64,000 nt of DNA from Urechidicola vernalis (GCF_031846385.1 NZ_JAVRHV010000003.1:1-64000); one strand, 5' to 3'; shown: positions 1-9,536, counted from the first letter of the stretch. Notes: generated by a model from the sequence alone, not told the origin. Numbers and translations: made by a program.

Positions 1-113
1 TTTCGTTGCGTGTTTCAGCAACTAAATTAGCAAATACAAACCGAATAGAAAATCCGCGAGGATTTTCGTAAGTAAGCCTTTACTAGCAATGAATTATACA
101 CGGTGTTGTGCTT
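1..113 (-). repeat. Dyad repeat element, copy A, cut by the window start
   Basis: This non-coding element lies directly downstream of the reverse-strand DUF6090 gene. It has a short perfect stem, GAAAATCC (48-55) and GGATTTTC (60-67), around GCGA. On the reverse strand it begins CAACACCGTGTATAA and contains TTTGCTAA near its far end. The same blocks in the same order occur in copy B at 18505-18636, and the far half is shared with copy C at 20803-20857. The distal end lies outside the window. It has no ORF. It could be a cassette-type recombination site or another dispersed intergenic repeat. Confidence 0.7.
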
Positions 114-116
114 TCG

Positions 117-848
117 TTATTTTTTTAACTCTTCCCTGATTAATTCTGATAATTCTTTTGTGGATTCTAATAAATTTTGCATATCCTTTAATAAGTTCTT
201 TTCTGTAAAATTTTTTAGTGTAAAAGTTCCATTTGTGATATTAATAGCTGAAATAATATCTTGCTCTCTAATTAATTGATTTAATAATTTAGGATTAACA
301 TTTAAAGTAAAATTTGCAAGTCCAAGACCAATCGCATTTTGGCTATCCTCTAAATAAACATTATAATTCCCAGATGTAATTTTAATAATTTCGTTTTGAG
401 TAGTTCTCAAATCTAGTAGGGCATTCCTAATTTCATCTGGCATTAACTTAATGTCTCCTGTAGATATTAAAGATTCTATGGTATTTGTATTAAAATTAGT
501 ATATCTAAATGTCAAATCTAGTGCCCTAATAAGAGGTACGACATCATTAATATTTTCTGCTTTAGGTAACTTTTCTAAATAATTTTGATACTTTGAAATA
601 CGCGAGTCGATATTTATAATGCTTCTGTTAATATAAATAGTGTCCTTTGCTAAATCTTGTAACACCTGTTCATAGTAATTATTCCGAATTTTTGAACTTT
701 TTCTGTTTTCATTCCAATTATTAATCTGAAGTGCAATCAAAATACCAATAACAACGAGTATTATTTCCCCAATAGCATATTTAAGATACTTTCTTGTTTT
801 TCCTTCGGAAAGTAAATTTCGTCTAATTTTTCTAAAGAATTTTATCAT
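117..848 (-). CDS. DUF6090 family membrane-anchored protein
   Basis: This protein of 243 residues opens with MIKFFRKIRRNLLSEGK, followed by one hydrophobic segment (about residues 25-42, GEIILVVIGILIALQINNW), the signature of the Bacteroidota DUF6090 family. The rest is a charged, largely helical domain probably outside the cytoplasmic membrane. The function of the family is unknown. It is a paralogue of the gene at 17713-18480, which shares the N-terminal block and has its own repeat just upstream. It stands alone, with a dyad repeat after its stop codon, an arrangement repeated elsewhere in the window. Confidence 0.85.
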   Translation of the reverse strand: MIKFFRKIRRNLLSEGKTRKYLKYAIGEIILVVIGILIALQINNWNENRKSSKIRNNYYEQVLQDLAKDTIYINRSIINIDSRISKYQNYLEKLPKAENINDVVPLIRALDLTFRYTNFNTNTIESLISTGDIKLMPDEIRNALLDLRTTQNEIIKITSGNYNVYLEDSQNAIGLGLANFTLNVNPKLLNQLIREQDIISAINITNGTFTLKNFTEKNLLKDMQNLLESTKELSELIREELKK

Positions 849-963
849 TGGTTATTGATAAGTTATAATGAAAATCAACATTTGTACTTGAATACTTCTT
901 TGATTTCAATCGTACAATATTTATAGGGAAATCAATTCGAATTTTTACAAAAGTAAATTAGGT

Positions 964-1470
964 TTATTTGAGCGTATCACTAAGGGTTCCGCTCATTGAA
1001 GCAGGGAATGCTACAATTATTATTCTTTTAAAGGCCAAAGCATTATCTATTCCCCAAGGGCACTTTTCAATTATTGTTAAGATTAATGCAACTACTATTA
1101 TTGAAATTATGTATGTTCCAAAAACTCTTTTTATAAAATCAACTACATACCCTTTTAAAGTTACCTTATAGAAATTAAAATAAACAAAAAGAGAGATCAT
1201 TGAAAGGGATAAAATGGAGATTATAACAACATTAGAAGATCGTAATGTTTCACCTAATTCCCAAGCTTCTTCCGTTAACGAAACCGGAATTGCTAATAAA
1301 GCCGAGCCAATAATAACTTGTAATACATCTCTTGGTTTAAACTCGAGCATAATTGGTTTAAGAGCATAACTTATTATTTCACCAGTTTTATCGGCTATAG
1401 GAACAACTCTATGCAAATAACCTCCAATTCGCTTTATGGAAGTTTCCTTAATTTCTACTTTTTCTTTCAT
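964..1470 (-). CDS. DUF2391-like integral membrane protein
   Basis: This protein of 168 residues has about four membrane segments. The first is around residues 50-68 (VLQVIIGSALLAIPVSLTEE), followed by EAWELGE, which resembles the putative integral membrane protein family DUF2391/TIGR02587. A hydrophilic stretch of about 40 residues precedes the first segment. Biochemical function is unknown. It is transcribed away from the DUF3124 lipoprotein, with about 260 bp of AT-rich sequence between them in which I could identify no convincing promoter box. The ORF on the opposite strand is a shadow of this gene. Confidence 0.7.
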   Translation of the reverse strand: MKEKVEIKETSIKRIGGYLHRVVPIADKTGEIISYALKPIMLEFKPRDVLQVIIGSALLAIPVSLTEEAWELGETLRSSNVVIISILSLSMISLFVYFNFYKVTLKGYVVDFIKRVFGTYIISIIVVALILTIIEKCPWGIDNALAFKRIIIVAFPASMSGTLSDTLK

Positions 1471-1730
1471 ATTTTATTTTTTGATTTTTATTGAATTAAT
1501 ATATGAAATGTAGGGGAAAATATTTATTATATTCAATTATGAATTAAAGATATAATAAATTTTAAAATGAAAGGTTGGTCAATTTTTATTAAGTAAAATC
1601 ATTTTCTTAATAAAGAAATTAAATTATCCTCTGTAATTATAAAAGATTACATCTATCTTTAAATTCTTAAATATTATCATTAATGGTATTTGTTATTACC
1701 ATTTTTATATGAGATTAATAAAAATATAAA

Positions 1731-2240
1731 ATGAAAAAAGTAATCAAACTGCTAATAGCTGTAATGGTATTAATCTCCTGTGAAAATAAAAAGGAGGTTA
1801 TCTCGGTGGATGCTGAAAATTGGAAAGAACGTGTGCTTTCAAGAGAATTAGATGGTTCTCTCATTTCAGGAACAACGTATCTGTCAATTTATTCACAAAT
1901 TTATAATAGGACAGAACATAGAACGCATGACCTTGTAGCAACGGTCAGTATGAGAAATACAAACAGAACTGATTCTGTATTTATTGAGAAAGTTGATTAT
2001 TTTAATACAAAAGGCGATTTAATAAGATCATATATTAATAAACCAATATATATTGGCCCGATGGAGACAGTTGAAATTGTAATAGATGAATTAGATAGAG
2101 ATGGTGGAACAGGAGCTAATTTTTTATTTGATTGGAAAATGAACCATTCATCGAACGAGCCTTTTTTTGAAGCTATAATGATTTCAACCTCCATGGGGCA
2201 GGGATTATCATTCACGACGCAAGGAAAAAAATTAAAGTAA
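1731..2240 (+). CDS. DUF3124-like lipoprotein
   Basis: This protein of 169 residues has a lipoprotein signal peptide (MKKVIKLLIAVMVLISCENKK, with Cys after LIS as the probable lipidation site). The mature part fits DUF3124: a beta-rich domain containing YLSIYSQIYNR, followed by VSMRNTNRTDSVFIEKVDYF and YIGPMETVEIVID. It would sit in the periplasm or at the outer membrane. Function is unknown. It ends 21 bp before the marC-like gene on the same strand, so the two may be co-transcribed. Confidence 0.75.
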   Translation: MKKVIKLLIAVMVLISCENKKEVISVDAENWKERVLSRELDGSLISGTTYLSIYSQIYNRTEHRTHDLVATVSMRNTNRTDSVFIEKVDYFNTKGDLIRSYINKPIYIGPMETVEIVIDELDRDGGTGANFLFDWKMNHSSNEPFFEAIMISTSMGQGLSFTTQGKKLK

Positions 2241-2261
2241 TAACTAATTTAGTGATTAAAA

Positions 2262-2873
2262 ATGAATGAACTTATTGCGACTTTTATTTTCTTTTTTGCG
2301 GTTATAGATCCAATCGGATCAGTTCCGGTTTTTATTTCAGTAACGAATAATTATAATGAAAAAGATAAGAGAAAAATAGCATTCAAAGCGGTTTTTATTT
2401 CTGCGATCATATTATTGTTTTTTATTTTAATAGGAGAGTTAATTCTTGACGCTATAGATATACCCCTTTCTGCTTTTCAAATTGCAGGAGGAATTGTACT
2501 ATTTCTTTTTGCACTTACTATGATTTTTGGTGAGAGTAAACCTGAATCTGAGATAAAATCTATTAAAAATACTACCGAAACTGCTATTTTTCCATTAGCA
2601 ATACCATCAATTGCTAGTCCTGGAGCAATGCTTGCAGTAGTTTTATTGACAAAAAACTCAATATATAGTGTTTGGGAACAATTTCAATCTAGTATTGTAC
2701 TTCTTGGCGTGCTCTCAATTGTATTAGTTTTATTATTACTGGCTACAAAAGTTCATAAATTAATTGGAAATGGTGGAGCGAGTATAATAAGTAGAATAAT
2801 GGGATTAATTTTATCTTCTGTCGCCATCGCAAATATTATTGATGGTATTAAAGAATCATTCAATCTAATATAA
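2262..2873 (+). CDS. MarC family integral membrane protein
   Basis: This protein of 203 residues has six predicted membrane segments and the MarC family pattern: FFFAVIDPIGSVPVF near the N-terminus, AFQIAGGIVLFLFAL in the middle and AIPSIASPGAMLAV in the second half. Length is normal for MarC/UPF0056. MarC was once linked to multiple antibiotic resistance in enterobacteria, but that role has been questioned and the transported substrate is unknown. It follows the DUF3124 lipoprotein closely and converges on the regulator at 2922-4508. Confidence 0.9.
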   Translation: MNELIATFIFFFAVIDPIGSVPVFISVTNNYNEKDKRKIAFKAVFISAIILLFFILIGELILDAIDIPLSAFQIAGGIVLFLFALTMIFGESKPESEIKSIKNTTETAIFPLAIPSIASPGAMLAVVLLTKNSIYSVWEQFQSSIVLLGVLSIVLVLLLLATKVHKLIGNGGASIISRIMGLILSSVAIANIIDGIKESFNLI

Positions 2874-2921
2874 TTTGATATTAACGCGATAGGCCGATCC
2901 AACAAAGGGCTATATACAAAC

Positions 2922-4508
2922 TTATAATCCAACTTTATTTAGCCCTTCTATTACATGTGAAATTAAGGAGTCTTCTTTAATATATTTAGCAATCAGTTTA
3001 GCCCCTTTTTCTTTAAAGTCAGGTCGCAGTTCTAATAATTCTTCAAAGTTGGACTTGGCGGCCTCTGTATTGTTAAGTTGCCCATAGGTTGCTGCTCTTA
3101 GCAAAGGCCCCCAATAAAATCCGGGAATATGGTAGTTGTTAGCTTCTTTTAGCGCTAATTCATATTCTTCCTCTCGATAATAATAAAGACAGGTAACTCC
3201 ATATAACCATTTTGGCACTTCAATATTATTTTCAAAAACCAGATCTAATAACTCTTTACCTTTAACCCATTCACCAAATAAACATAAAAACATGGCAAAT
3301 GCACTCAGCCGAAATGAGCTATTAGATATCCTAGAAATGGTTTCGTCGCAAATGTTATAGAATCTTTCTTTTTCTCCATACATAAAACATTTAAAGGCAA
3401 CCGCTACACGCACGAATATATTATCTGGATTTAGAGAGCATGCTTTTTCGGCAAATTCTCCTAAATTTTTATATGCCTCTTCTTCTCCAGGCATGTCAAA
3501 TGCATAAATATCTCCATATAAATTAGCTTTCATTGCCCATAATATGGCTGAATTTGGTCTATTAGTAAGAGCTTTCTCAACAGAATTTAGAAGTTCTACC
3601 CATAACTCTTCAGATAATAGAGTTTGATAATAATAATACTTTAACATGAGCATGTAGTCACTCAAATCAACATTTTCACCCTCAAGTAGAAGTAAGGTGT
3701 TTTTTTTGTTAATCAATCCATACTCAGAACCTATTTTTTTCGCTACTTCTGCAGAGATATTACTTTGAACATCAAAAACATCATCTTTTTCCATGTTTAT
3801 CTTAAAGTTATCTCCCCAAATTCTATGATTCTCATTAACATCAATTAAACGAATAGCAACATTAATAGTATTTCCAAATGCAGCTACATCACCGTCAATC
3901 AGGTAATTGAATCCTAGTTCCTTATAGTTGTCAATAGCAGATTGATCCAATATATCCTGTTGAGGCCTATTTACTGAACCAATAATTCTTAAATCATTAA
4001 ACCTAGCAGAAATAGAAGCTAGTTCTTGAGAAAGACCAAAACAGAGAAAATCTAAATCTTGTTTTTTAGATATATTTCTAAATGGTAAAACCGCTAAAGT
4101 AGGTTTTTCATGAATATTTAAAGCGTTATGCTTACCAATGTCTTTCAACTTTGGCTCCTTAGTATTGGTTTGCTCGATAAAGTTAGGTATGTACTTACCT
4201 TTTGGAATCTCAATTTTTATAGGGTTATTCACTCCTTCTTCTAAATAATAGAGTCTCAGCAATCTTCTTAATCTTCCGGCATTAATTCTTACTAACGCAT
4301 TCAAATCAGGATCAAAATTGTTTGGTTGTTCGAAAACATCCACACCAATAGAATAACCTTTTATATTATTACCTCTACCTTCAACAAGTTCCGTTGTTAG
4401 GTACGTAATAAATTTTTTCATTCTTGGTTTTGTTTGAAACTCTTTACTCTCACAAACACGTTTTAACTCTTCTAAATATGAAATAGTGTCAATTTCTTTT
4501 ACACTCAT
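2922..4508 (-). CDS. Winged-helix/TolB-like/TPR transcriptional regulator
   Basis: This protein of 528 residues has three parts. Residues about 5-110 resemble the N-terminal domain of the winged-helix plus TPR regulators common in Acidobacteria and rhizobia (KGYSIGVDVFEQPNNFDPD, then RINAGRLRRLLRLYY and KIEIPKGKYIPNF). Residues about 135-265 look like the TolB/FlgO-like N-terminal domain of adenylate-cyclase-type proteins (TLAVLPFRNIS to WGDNFKINM). The remainder is helical with TPR-like repeats. There is no signal peptide. The gene is divergent from the cluster beginning at 4694, and a palindrome lies between them 34 bp upstream of its start. It is the obvious candidate to bind that site. 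The ligand is unknown. Confidence 0.75.
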   Translation of the reverse strand: MSVKEIDTISYLEELKRVCESKEFQTKPRMKKFITYLTTELVEGRGNNIKGYSIGVDVFEQPNNFDPDLNALVRINAGRLRRLLRLYYLEEGVNNPIKIEIPKGKYIPNFIEQTNTKEPKLKDIGKHNALNIHEKPTLAVLPFRNISKKQDLDFLCFGLSQELASISARFNDLRIIGSVNRPQQDILDQSAIDNYKELGFNYLIDGDVAAFGNTINVAIRLIDVNENHRIWGDNFKINMEKDDVFDVQSNISAEVAKKIGSEYGLINKKNTLLLLEGENVDLSDYMLMLKYYYYQTLLSEELWVELLNSVEKALTNRPNSAILWAMKANLYGDIYAFDMPGEEEAYKNLGEFAEKACSLNPDNIFVRVAVAFKCFMYGEKERFYNICDETISRISNSSFRLSAFAMFLCLFGEWVKGKELLDLVFENNIEVPKWLYGVTCLYYYREEEYELALKEANNYHIPGFYWGPLLRAATYGQLNNTEAAKSNFEELLELRPDFKEKGAKLIAKYIKEDSLISHVIEGLNKVGL

Positions 4509-4541
4509 AAAATCATGATAAACAATTATTTAAAGGTAAGT

Positions 4542-4562
4542 TTTACCGTAACATACGGTAAA
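4542..4562. promoter_or_regulatory. Palindromic operator, copy 1
   Basis: TTTACCGT-AACAT-ACGGTAAA is a perfect inverted repeat with 8-bp arms and a 5-bp spacer. It lies in the divergent region between the regulator gene and the hydroxyacyl-CoA dehydrogenase gene. From ACCGT onward, 25 bp are identical to a site at 7609-7633. In both places the ACCGT core starts exactly 45 bp before the start of a TAnnTTTG box. A centre near -50 and the lack of a good -33 box suggest an activator site; that part is inference. Confidence 0.75.
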
Positions 4563-4589
4563 TAACTTACAGAGGTCGAATTCACAACC

Positions 4590-4597
4590 TACATTTG
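4590..4597 (+). promoter_or_regulatory. Promoter -7 box TACATTTG
   Basis: TACATTTG matches the Bacteroidota -7 consensus TAnnTTTG. It lies about 97 bp upstream of the ATG at 4694. Sequence around it (ATTTGCACTGT) is repeated at the second promoter near 7654. No clear TTG-type -33 element is present at the expected distance, which fits dependence on the upstream palindrome. Confidence 0.6.
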
Positions 4598-4693
4598 CAC
4601 TGTTAATACATAAAAACAAATATAATGAAATTTCCAATTCGATAAAATTCACGTTTGAATCGAGAAATTTAAAACTTAAAAAACCTAGAAATT

Positions 4694-5590
4694 ATGAAAA
4701 TAAAGAAAGTTATGATAGCAGGAGGAGGAACATTAGGTTCACAAGTAGCATGGCAAACCGCATTTAGTGGGTTTGAAGTAGTTGTATATGATGCTTTTGA
4801 AAAAGGTTTAGAAAACAGTAAAGCATTTCACCAGCAATTTGCAGACTTATTCATGAATACTCGAAATGCTTCAAAAGAACAAGTAAATGCAGCCCTTTCA
4901 CGCTTAAATTATACTACGGATATAGCAGAAGCTGCTAAAGATGCGGATATTTTGAGTGAATCTGTACCGGAAGATCCAAAGATCAAATCAGAATTCTATT
5001 CAGAACTTGCAAAAGTGGCTCCGGAAAAAACAATATTCACTACAAACTCATCAACTACACTCCCAAGCGACTATGCTGAATTTACTGGAAGACCCGAAAA
5101 ATTTCTTGCACTTCATTTTGCAAACGGTATCTGGGATGCAAACGTAGGAGAGGTTATGGGGCATCCTGGCACCGACATGAAGATTTTTGATCAAGTGGTA
5201 GAGTTTGCAAAAGCAATAGGGATGGTTCCTATTCCTATATACAAAGAGCAAAACGGTTACGTTCTAAACTCTCTACTTGTACCATTTTTAGGTGCTGCTT
5301 TCGATCTTTGGAAAAACAAAATATCGGATGCAGAATCTATTGACAAGACTTGGATGATTTCCACAGGTGCAAAAATGGGGCCTTTCGGATTTATGGATAT
5401 TGTAGGTGTCAATACGATGTATAACATTGAAGCATATTGGGGTGAAAAATTGAATGACCCAGTGAAGTTGGAAAACGCTCGTATCCTCAAATCTGAGTTT
5501 ATAGATAAAGGGCATCTCGGAGCGAGTACAGGGAAAGGCTTCTATGAGTATCCGAACCCAAGTTTTGAAGCACCCGATTTTTTAAAATAA
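4694..5590 (+). CDS. 3-hydroxyacyl-CoA dehydrogenase family protein
   Basis: This soluble protein of 298 residues has an N-terminal Rossmann motif (AGGGTLGSQVAW, residues 9-20) and the family pattern SESVPEDPKIKSEFY, TNSSTTLPS and LHFANG, the last carrying the probable catalytic His. The C-terminal helical domain includes NGYVLNSLLVPFLGAAFDLW. Its size is that of 3-hydroxybutyryl-CoA dehydrogenases, which oxidise 3-hydroxyacyl-CoA with NAD(P). The substrate here may differ, because no thiolase or enoyl-CoA hydratase is nearby. It is the first gene of the forward cluster and ends 31 bp before the first sulfatase-like gene. Confidence 0.85.
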   Translation: MKIKKVMIAGGGTLGSQVAWQTAFSGFEVVVYDAFEKGLENSKAFHQQFADLFMNTRNASKEQVNAALSRLNYTTDIAEAAKDADILSESVPEDPKIKSEFYSELAKVAPEKTIFTTNSSTTLPSDYAEFTGRPEKFLALHFANGIWDANVGEVMGHPGTDMKIFDQVVEFAKAIGMVPIPIYKEQNGYVLNSLLVPFLGAAFDLWKNKISDAESIDKTWMISTGAKMGPFGFMDIVGVNTMYNIEAYWGEKLNDPVKLENARILKSEFIDKGHLGASTGKGFYEYPNPSFEAPDFLK

Positions 5591-5621
5591 AAACAGACAA
5601 ATCCTAATAAACCAAAAAAAA

Positions 5622-7451
5622 ATGAAAACACTAAAGTTAAATGCCCTAATAGTAGGATTAGTAGTAGTTATAACCCTAGTTTGCAACAAAGCTTACACCC
5701 AAGAAAAATCACCTTATATGGGTGGTAATGTAGAATTGGTAGAAGCACCAAACGGGGCAATTGTAAATTCTAAGGCATTAACTGTATTGCCAAAAATTAC
5801 GTATACCGAGCCGGTTGTGGAAAAATTAGCCGAAGGATTGTGGTGTGTTGGTGGATATTCTTTAGCTAATACCATTGTAATTGAAGGCGATGATGGACTT
5901 ATTGTATATGATACCGGAGACACAAAAGATGAGGGAGAACACATAAGGAAAGCTATTGAAACCATAAGTGATAAGCCAATAAAAGTAATTGTTTACAGTC
6001 ACTCACATTATGTTTTAGGCGCTGGGGCCTTAGTAGATAACCCCGATGATGTTTTAGTTATTGGGCATCCAAAACTTAATGAGACCGTAGAGTCCAGTCT
6101 ACAAGGAGGTGGTTCGCCATCGGCCATCCCAGAAGTTGGTCCAATAATGACTTCAAGACTTCTAACTCAGTTCAATAATTTTGTGCCAACTGAAGGGAAA
6201 GATGCGGCTATTAGTGGAAAACTAGAATTAGGGAAGCCTCATGCTTTTCTGCCTGCTACTAAAACAGTACAAAACGGTGAAACCATTGAGGTTTTAGGTG
6301 TTAAGTTGCAGTTTTTCACTGAATTTACTTCAGACGATTTCAATTTAACTGTTTATGTTCCAGAAAAAGATTTGGTCATGAATAATTTTTTATGGCCTGG
6401 CACACCCAATGTTTATACCCTTAGAGGTGGTGTGTACCGTGATCCACTTATTTGGAGAGACGGTTTAAAAGTTATTCGTGATTTACAGCCTGAAATTTTA
6501 GCAAATACACATACGCGTACTATTACAGGAAAGAAAGAAGTAATGAAAAGACTTACAGGTTATATGGATCAATTGACACTAGTTTATGACCAGACACTTA
6601 GAGGTATTCTAGGTGGTTTGACACCAGATGAGTTAAGACACTCCATTTACATTCCAAAACATATGGAAGAAATTCCTGAAAATGCCCAAACTTATGGTGA
6701 AATTGTTCATTTTCCAGAAGCCATTTATCAATACGTAATTGGTTCATTTGACTGGGACGTAACCAAACTATTTGCGATTAGTCCAAAAGACGAGGCTGAA
6801 AGAATGGTAGAACTTATGGGTGGTAAACAAAAAATTATAAATGAAGCTAAGAATACCTTGGATAATAAAGAGTATGCTTGGGGTGCACAGTTGATTCAAT
6901 ATGTCTATTTGTTAGAGCCAACAAATAAAGAGATTCGAGACATAAAAGCAGAATTATTAAGACAAATGGCTTATAGGACCACAGGATCGATTTCACGAGC
7001 ATTTTTGCTTACTGAGGCTTTAACTCTCGAAGGTAAAGCTAGTTATCCAAAATTAGTGCCACCATCGGTAGAAGTGATTAATGAGTCGCCAGAGACCTTT
7101 ATTAATTATTTCAGAGTTAGAATTGACCCTAAGAAAAGTGAGAATTCTGATAAAGTGATTGAGTTTGTCTTTACCGATAAAGGAAACACATCAGTTGCGC
7201 TTCATATAAGACGTGGTATTGCGGAGTATGTTCCAGTTCCGGCTGATCATTATAAAGAGGCTGATTATGTTATTAAACTTGATTCAAAAACTTGGACGGC
7301 ACTTTATTTAAGTTCAATTGATTTAAAGGGAGCGATTAATACAAACAAAGTTTCATTGTTTGGAAATCAAACTGAAGTAATAGAACTTTTAGAAATGTTC
7401 GATAAATTTCAACCGACAAAAAATTATAAGATTCCACCGTTAGAGGATTAA
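5622..7451 (+). CDS. Alkylsulfatase-like metallo-beta-lactamase-fold protein, paralogue 1
   Basis: This exported protein of 609 residues has a signal peptide ending near NKAYTQ. It follows the SdsA1-type layout: MBL fold (about 60-330), an alkylsulfatase dimerisation region (YDQTLRGILGGLTPDELRHS onward) and a C-terminal SCP2-like domain (from about 490). The usual ligand motif HxHxDH is replaced by HSHYVLG, so the Asp and last His are missing. The segment that normally supplies glutamate ligands reads VMNNFLWPGTPNVYTLRG. A THT histidine is kept (ANTHTRTITG). It may have lost sulfatase activity or use metal differently. A paralogue follows at 7712. Confidence 0.8.
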   Translation: MKTLKLNALIVGLVVVITLVCNKAYTQEKSPYMGGNVELVEAPNGAIVNSKALTVLPKITYTEPVVEKLAEGLWCVGGYSLANTIVIEGDDGLIVYDTGDTKDEGEHIRKAIETISDKPIKVIVYSHSHYVLGAGALVDNPDDVLVIGHPKLNETVESSLQGGGSPSAIPEVGPIMTSRLLTQFNNFVPTEGKDAAISGKLELGKPHAFLPATKTVQNGETIEVLGVKLQFFTEFTSDDFNLTVYVPEKDLVMNNFLWPGTPNVYTLRGGVYRDPLIWRDGLKVIRDLQPEILANTHTRTITGKKEVMKRLTGYMDQLTLVYDQTLRGILGGLTPDELRHSIYIPKHMEEIPENAQTYGEIVHFPEAIYQYVIGSFDWDVTKLFAISPKDEAERMVELMGGKQKIINEAKNTLDNKEYAWGAQLIQYVYLLEPTNKEIRDIKAELLRQMAYRTTGSISRAFLLTEALTLEGKASYPKLVPPSVEVINESPETFINYFRVRIDPKKSENSDKVIEFVFTDKGNTSVALHIRRGIAEYVPVPADHYKEADYVIKLDSKTWTALYLSSIDLKGAINTNKVSLFGNQTEVIELLEMFDKFQPTKNYKIPPLED

Positions 7452-7608
7452 TTCGTATCAAGATAAAAAGAATTAGTAGAGAAAACACAAAATACTATTA
7501 AGCAGTGGCGTCTCTATGGCGTTACTGTTTATGACTAGACAGATAGAAATATATTGAGGAATGAAGAGTAATAGCGTCTAAAACTCTTTATAGGATGCAT
7601 GTTTTGTA

Positions 7609-7633
7609 ACCGTAACATACGGTAAATAACTTA
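7609..7633. promoter_or_regulatory. Palindromic operator, copy 2
   Basis: ACCGT-AACAT-ACGGT recurs here, followed by the same ten bases (AAATAACTTA) as at copy 1, 25 bp identical in all. It lies in the 260-bp gap between the two sulfatase-like paralogues, 45 bp ahead of TATATTTG at 7654. The outer arms are less symmetric than in copy 1. Conserved spacing and flanks suggest that gene, operator and promoter were duplicated or retained as one unit. Confidence 0.75.
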
Positions 7634-7653
7634 TATAGCATGGTGGTTAGATT

Positions 7654-7661
7654 TATATTTG
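7654..7661 (+). promoter_or_regulatory. Promoter -7 box TATATTTG
   Basis: TATATTTG matches TAnnTTTG and is followed by CACTGT, as at the 4590 promoter. It lies 51 bp before the ATG at 7712. As there, the -33 position carries no good TTG element. Confidence 0.6.
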
Positions 7662-7711
7662 CACTGTAATTAATACAACTCTTTAAAAAATTGGAATTAA
7701 ACAATAGAAAA

Positions 7712-9517
7712 ATGAAAACTTTAAAACTAACATTACTGATATCCTTAACATTTTTTATGGGTACTGAAGTAAACTCACAAGACAAAAGCGCATACATGGG
7801 GGGGCAAGTTGAAATGACTGAATTGCCTAATGGAGGAATTATAAACAAGGATGCACCTGAATTATCCAAGCAAACGTGGAATCACGAACCTGAGGTTGTC
7901 AAAATTGCAGATGGAGTTTGGAGTGTTGAAGGATTTGCTCATGTTAATTGTGCAGTAATAGAAGGAGAAACGAGTTTGATTGTATATGATTCAGGTAATG
8001 AAAATGCAGATGGGCAGAAGTTTTTAGAGGCTATTCGACAAGTAAGTGATAAACCTATAAAAACTGTACTTTATAGTCATTCACACTACGTTTGGGGAAC
8101 AAGGCCCATGCTGGAAGGAGCCGAAGACTATATGGTCATAGGCCACCCTAACCTCAACAACAACATTTTGGAAAGCGGTGGGCTGGGTTCATCCATCCCG
8201 GAGTTGGCTCCGGTTTTAACGGCTCGCGCATATGAACAGTTTGATGTGTACAACCCAAGCGAAGGTCCGGATGCTCCATTGGCAACAACGCCTATTGGAT
8301 CTTCCGATAAAGAATTTGTAGCCATTACACATCCAGTAACTAATGGTCAGGAAATGGTCGTAGATGGCGTAAAAATGCAGTTCTTCACTGACTACCACAG
8401 TGATACCGATGATTGTTTAGCGGTCTATTTTCCTGATAAGGGATTGGTAGTAAATAATTTGTATTGGCCAATTTATGGTAACTTATATACTTTGAGAGGG
8501 TCGCTTTATAGAGATCCGCTACCTTGGATGGAAGGTTTGAGGTTAATCAGGGATTTGGAACCAGAGCACTTGATTAGTACGCATACGCATTCCATCAGTG
8601 GCAAAGATAAAATTTCCGAAGCTCTCACAAATTACCACGACGGATTGGCCTATTTGTACGACCAAACCCTGAGAGGAATTTTGAATGGTGAGACTCCGGA
8701 TGAAATGCGACACAGCATTGTATTACCCGAACATTTGGCTAATTGGCCTAACAATCAGAGAACCTACGGTGAACTGAGTTATTACCCTCCTAATATCTAC
8801 AATTATGCTTTAGGTTGGTTTGATGGAAATACGACCAATTTGAATAAAGTTCATCCAGACCTGGAAGCTCAGAAAATGGTAGAAGGTTTTGGTGGTAAGG
8901 ATAAGATGATGGAGGAGGTTAGAAAATCAATGACTTCAAAAGAATATGCCTGGGTTACACAGCTTACCGATTATCTCTACAAAGTATATCCTAACGATCA
9001 AGAGGTGCGTCAACTGAAAGCTGATGCTTTGCGAAAAATGGGGCAGTTAACGATCGGATCTATACCAAGATCATGGTATTTGTCTCAGGCTCGTGCACTG
9101 GAGAATAAAGTTGAGATCCCATATATGATATTACCTTTGAAGGAACAAGTTTTGACCACAGCACCAGGAACCTATGTCAATTTGATGCGTGTTCGAATCA
9201 ACCCTGAATTAAGTAAAAACACTGATAAGGTGATCGTATTTGAATTCAAAGACCTTGATGACTCTGCAAAGTTTGGTTTACACATCAGAAGAGGGGTAGC
9301 AGAATACATTACAAACCCAGACAACTACTATCAAGAACAGGAAATGACCCTTCAATTACCACGCGACTTGTTTGCTGCTTATTATATTGGAGAAATTAGT
9401 TTGCAAGAATTGATTGACAGTAACCAGGTTGAAATCAAAGGAGGGAAAGAAAAAGCAATTGAATTGTTAACGCAATTTGATCAGATCGATCCATCGAATA
9501 TGAAACTAAAATTTTGA
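7712..9517 (+). CDS. Alkylsulfatase-like metallo-beta-lactamase-fold protein, paralogue 2
   Basis: The ATG at 7712 gives 601 residues and a clean signal peptide (MKTLKLTLLISLTFF to NSQ); an in-frame TTG 21 bp upstream is less likely. Domain order equals paralogue 1: MBL fold, dimerisation region (YDQTLRGILNGETPDEMRHS) and SCP2-like C-terminus (IPRSWYLSQARALENK onward). It shows the same departure from the sulfatase ligands: HSHYVWG in place of HxHxDH, and VVNNLYWPIYGNLYTLRG where Glu ligands are expected. ISTHTHSISG keeps the later His. Conservation of the altered motif in both copies argues for a shared function rather than decay. It has its own operator and promoter. Confidence 0.8.
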   Translation: MKTLKLTLLISLTFFMGTEVNSQDKSAYMGGQVEMTELPNGGIINKDAPELSKQTWNHEPEVVKIADGVWSVEGFAHVNCAVIEGETSLIVYDSGNENADGQKFLEAIRQVSDKPIKTVLYSHSHYVWGTRPMLEGAEDYMVIGHPNLNNNILESGGLGSSIPELAPVLTARAYEQFDVYNPSEGPDAPLATTPIGSSDKEFVAITHPVTNGQEMVVDGVKMQFFTDYHSDTDDCLAVYFPDKGLVVNNLYWPIYGNLYTLRGSLYRDPLPWMEGLRLIRDLEPEHLISTHTHSISGKDKISEALTNYHDGLAYLYDQTLRGILNGETPDEMRHSIVLPEHLANWPNNQRTYGELSYYPPNIYNYALGWFDGNTTNLNKVHPDLEAQKMVEGFGGKDKMMEEVRKSMTSKEYAWVTQLTDYLYKVYPNDQEVRQLKADALRKMGQLTIGSIPRSWYLSQARALENKVEIPYMILPLKEQVLTTAPGTYVNLMRVRINPELSKNTDKVIVFEFKDLDDSAKFGLHIRRGVAEYITNPDNYYQEQEMTLQLPRDLFAAYYIGEISLQELIDSNQVEIKGGKEKAIELLTQFDQIDPSNMKLKF

Positions 9518-9536
9518 AATTAGTTGGGTTTTGGCA

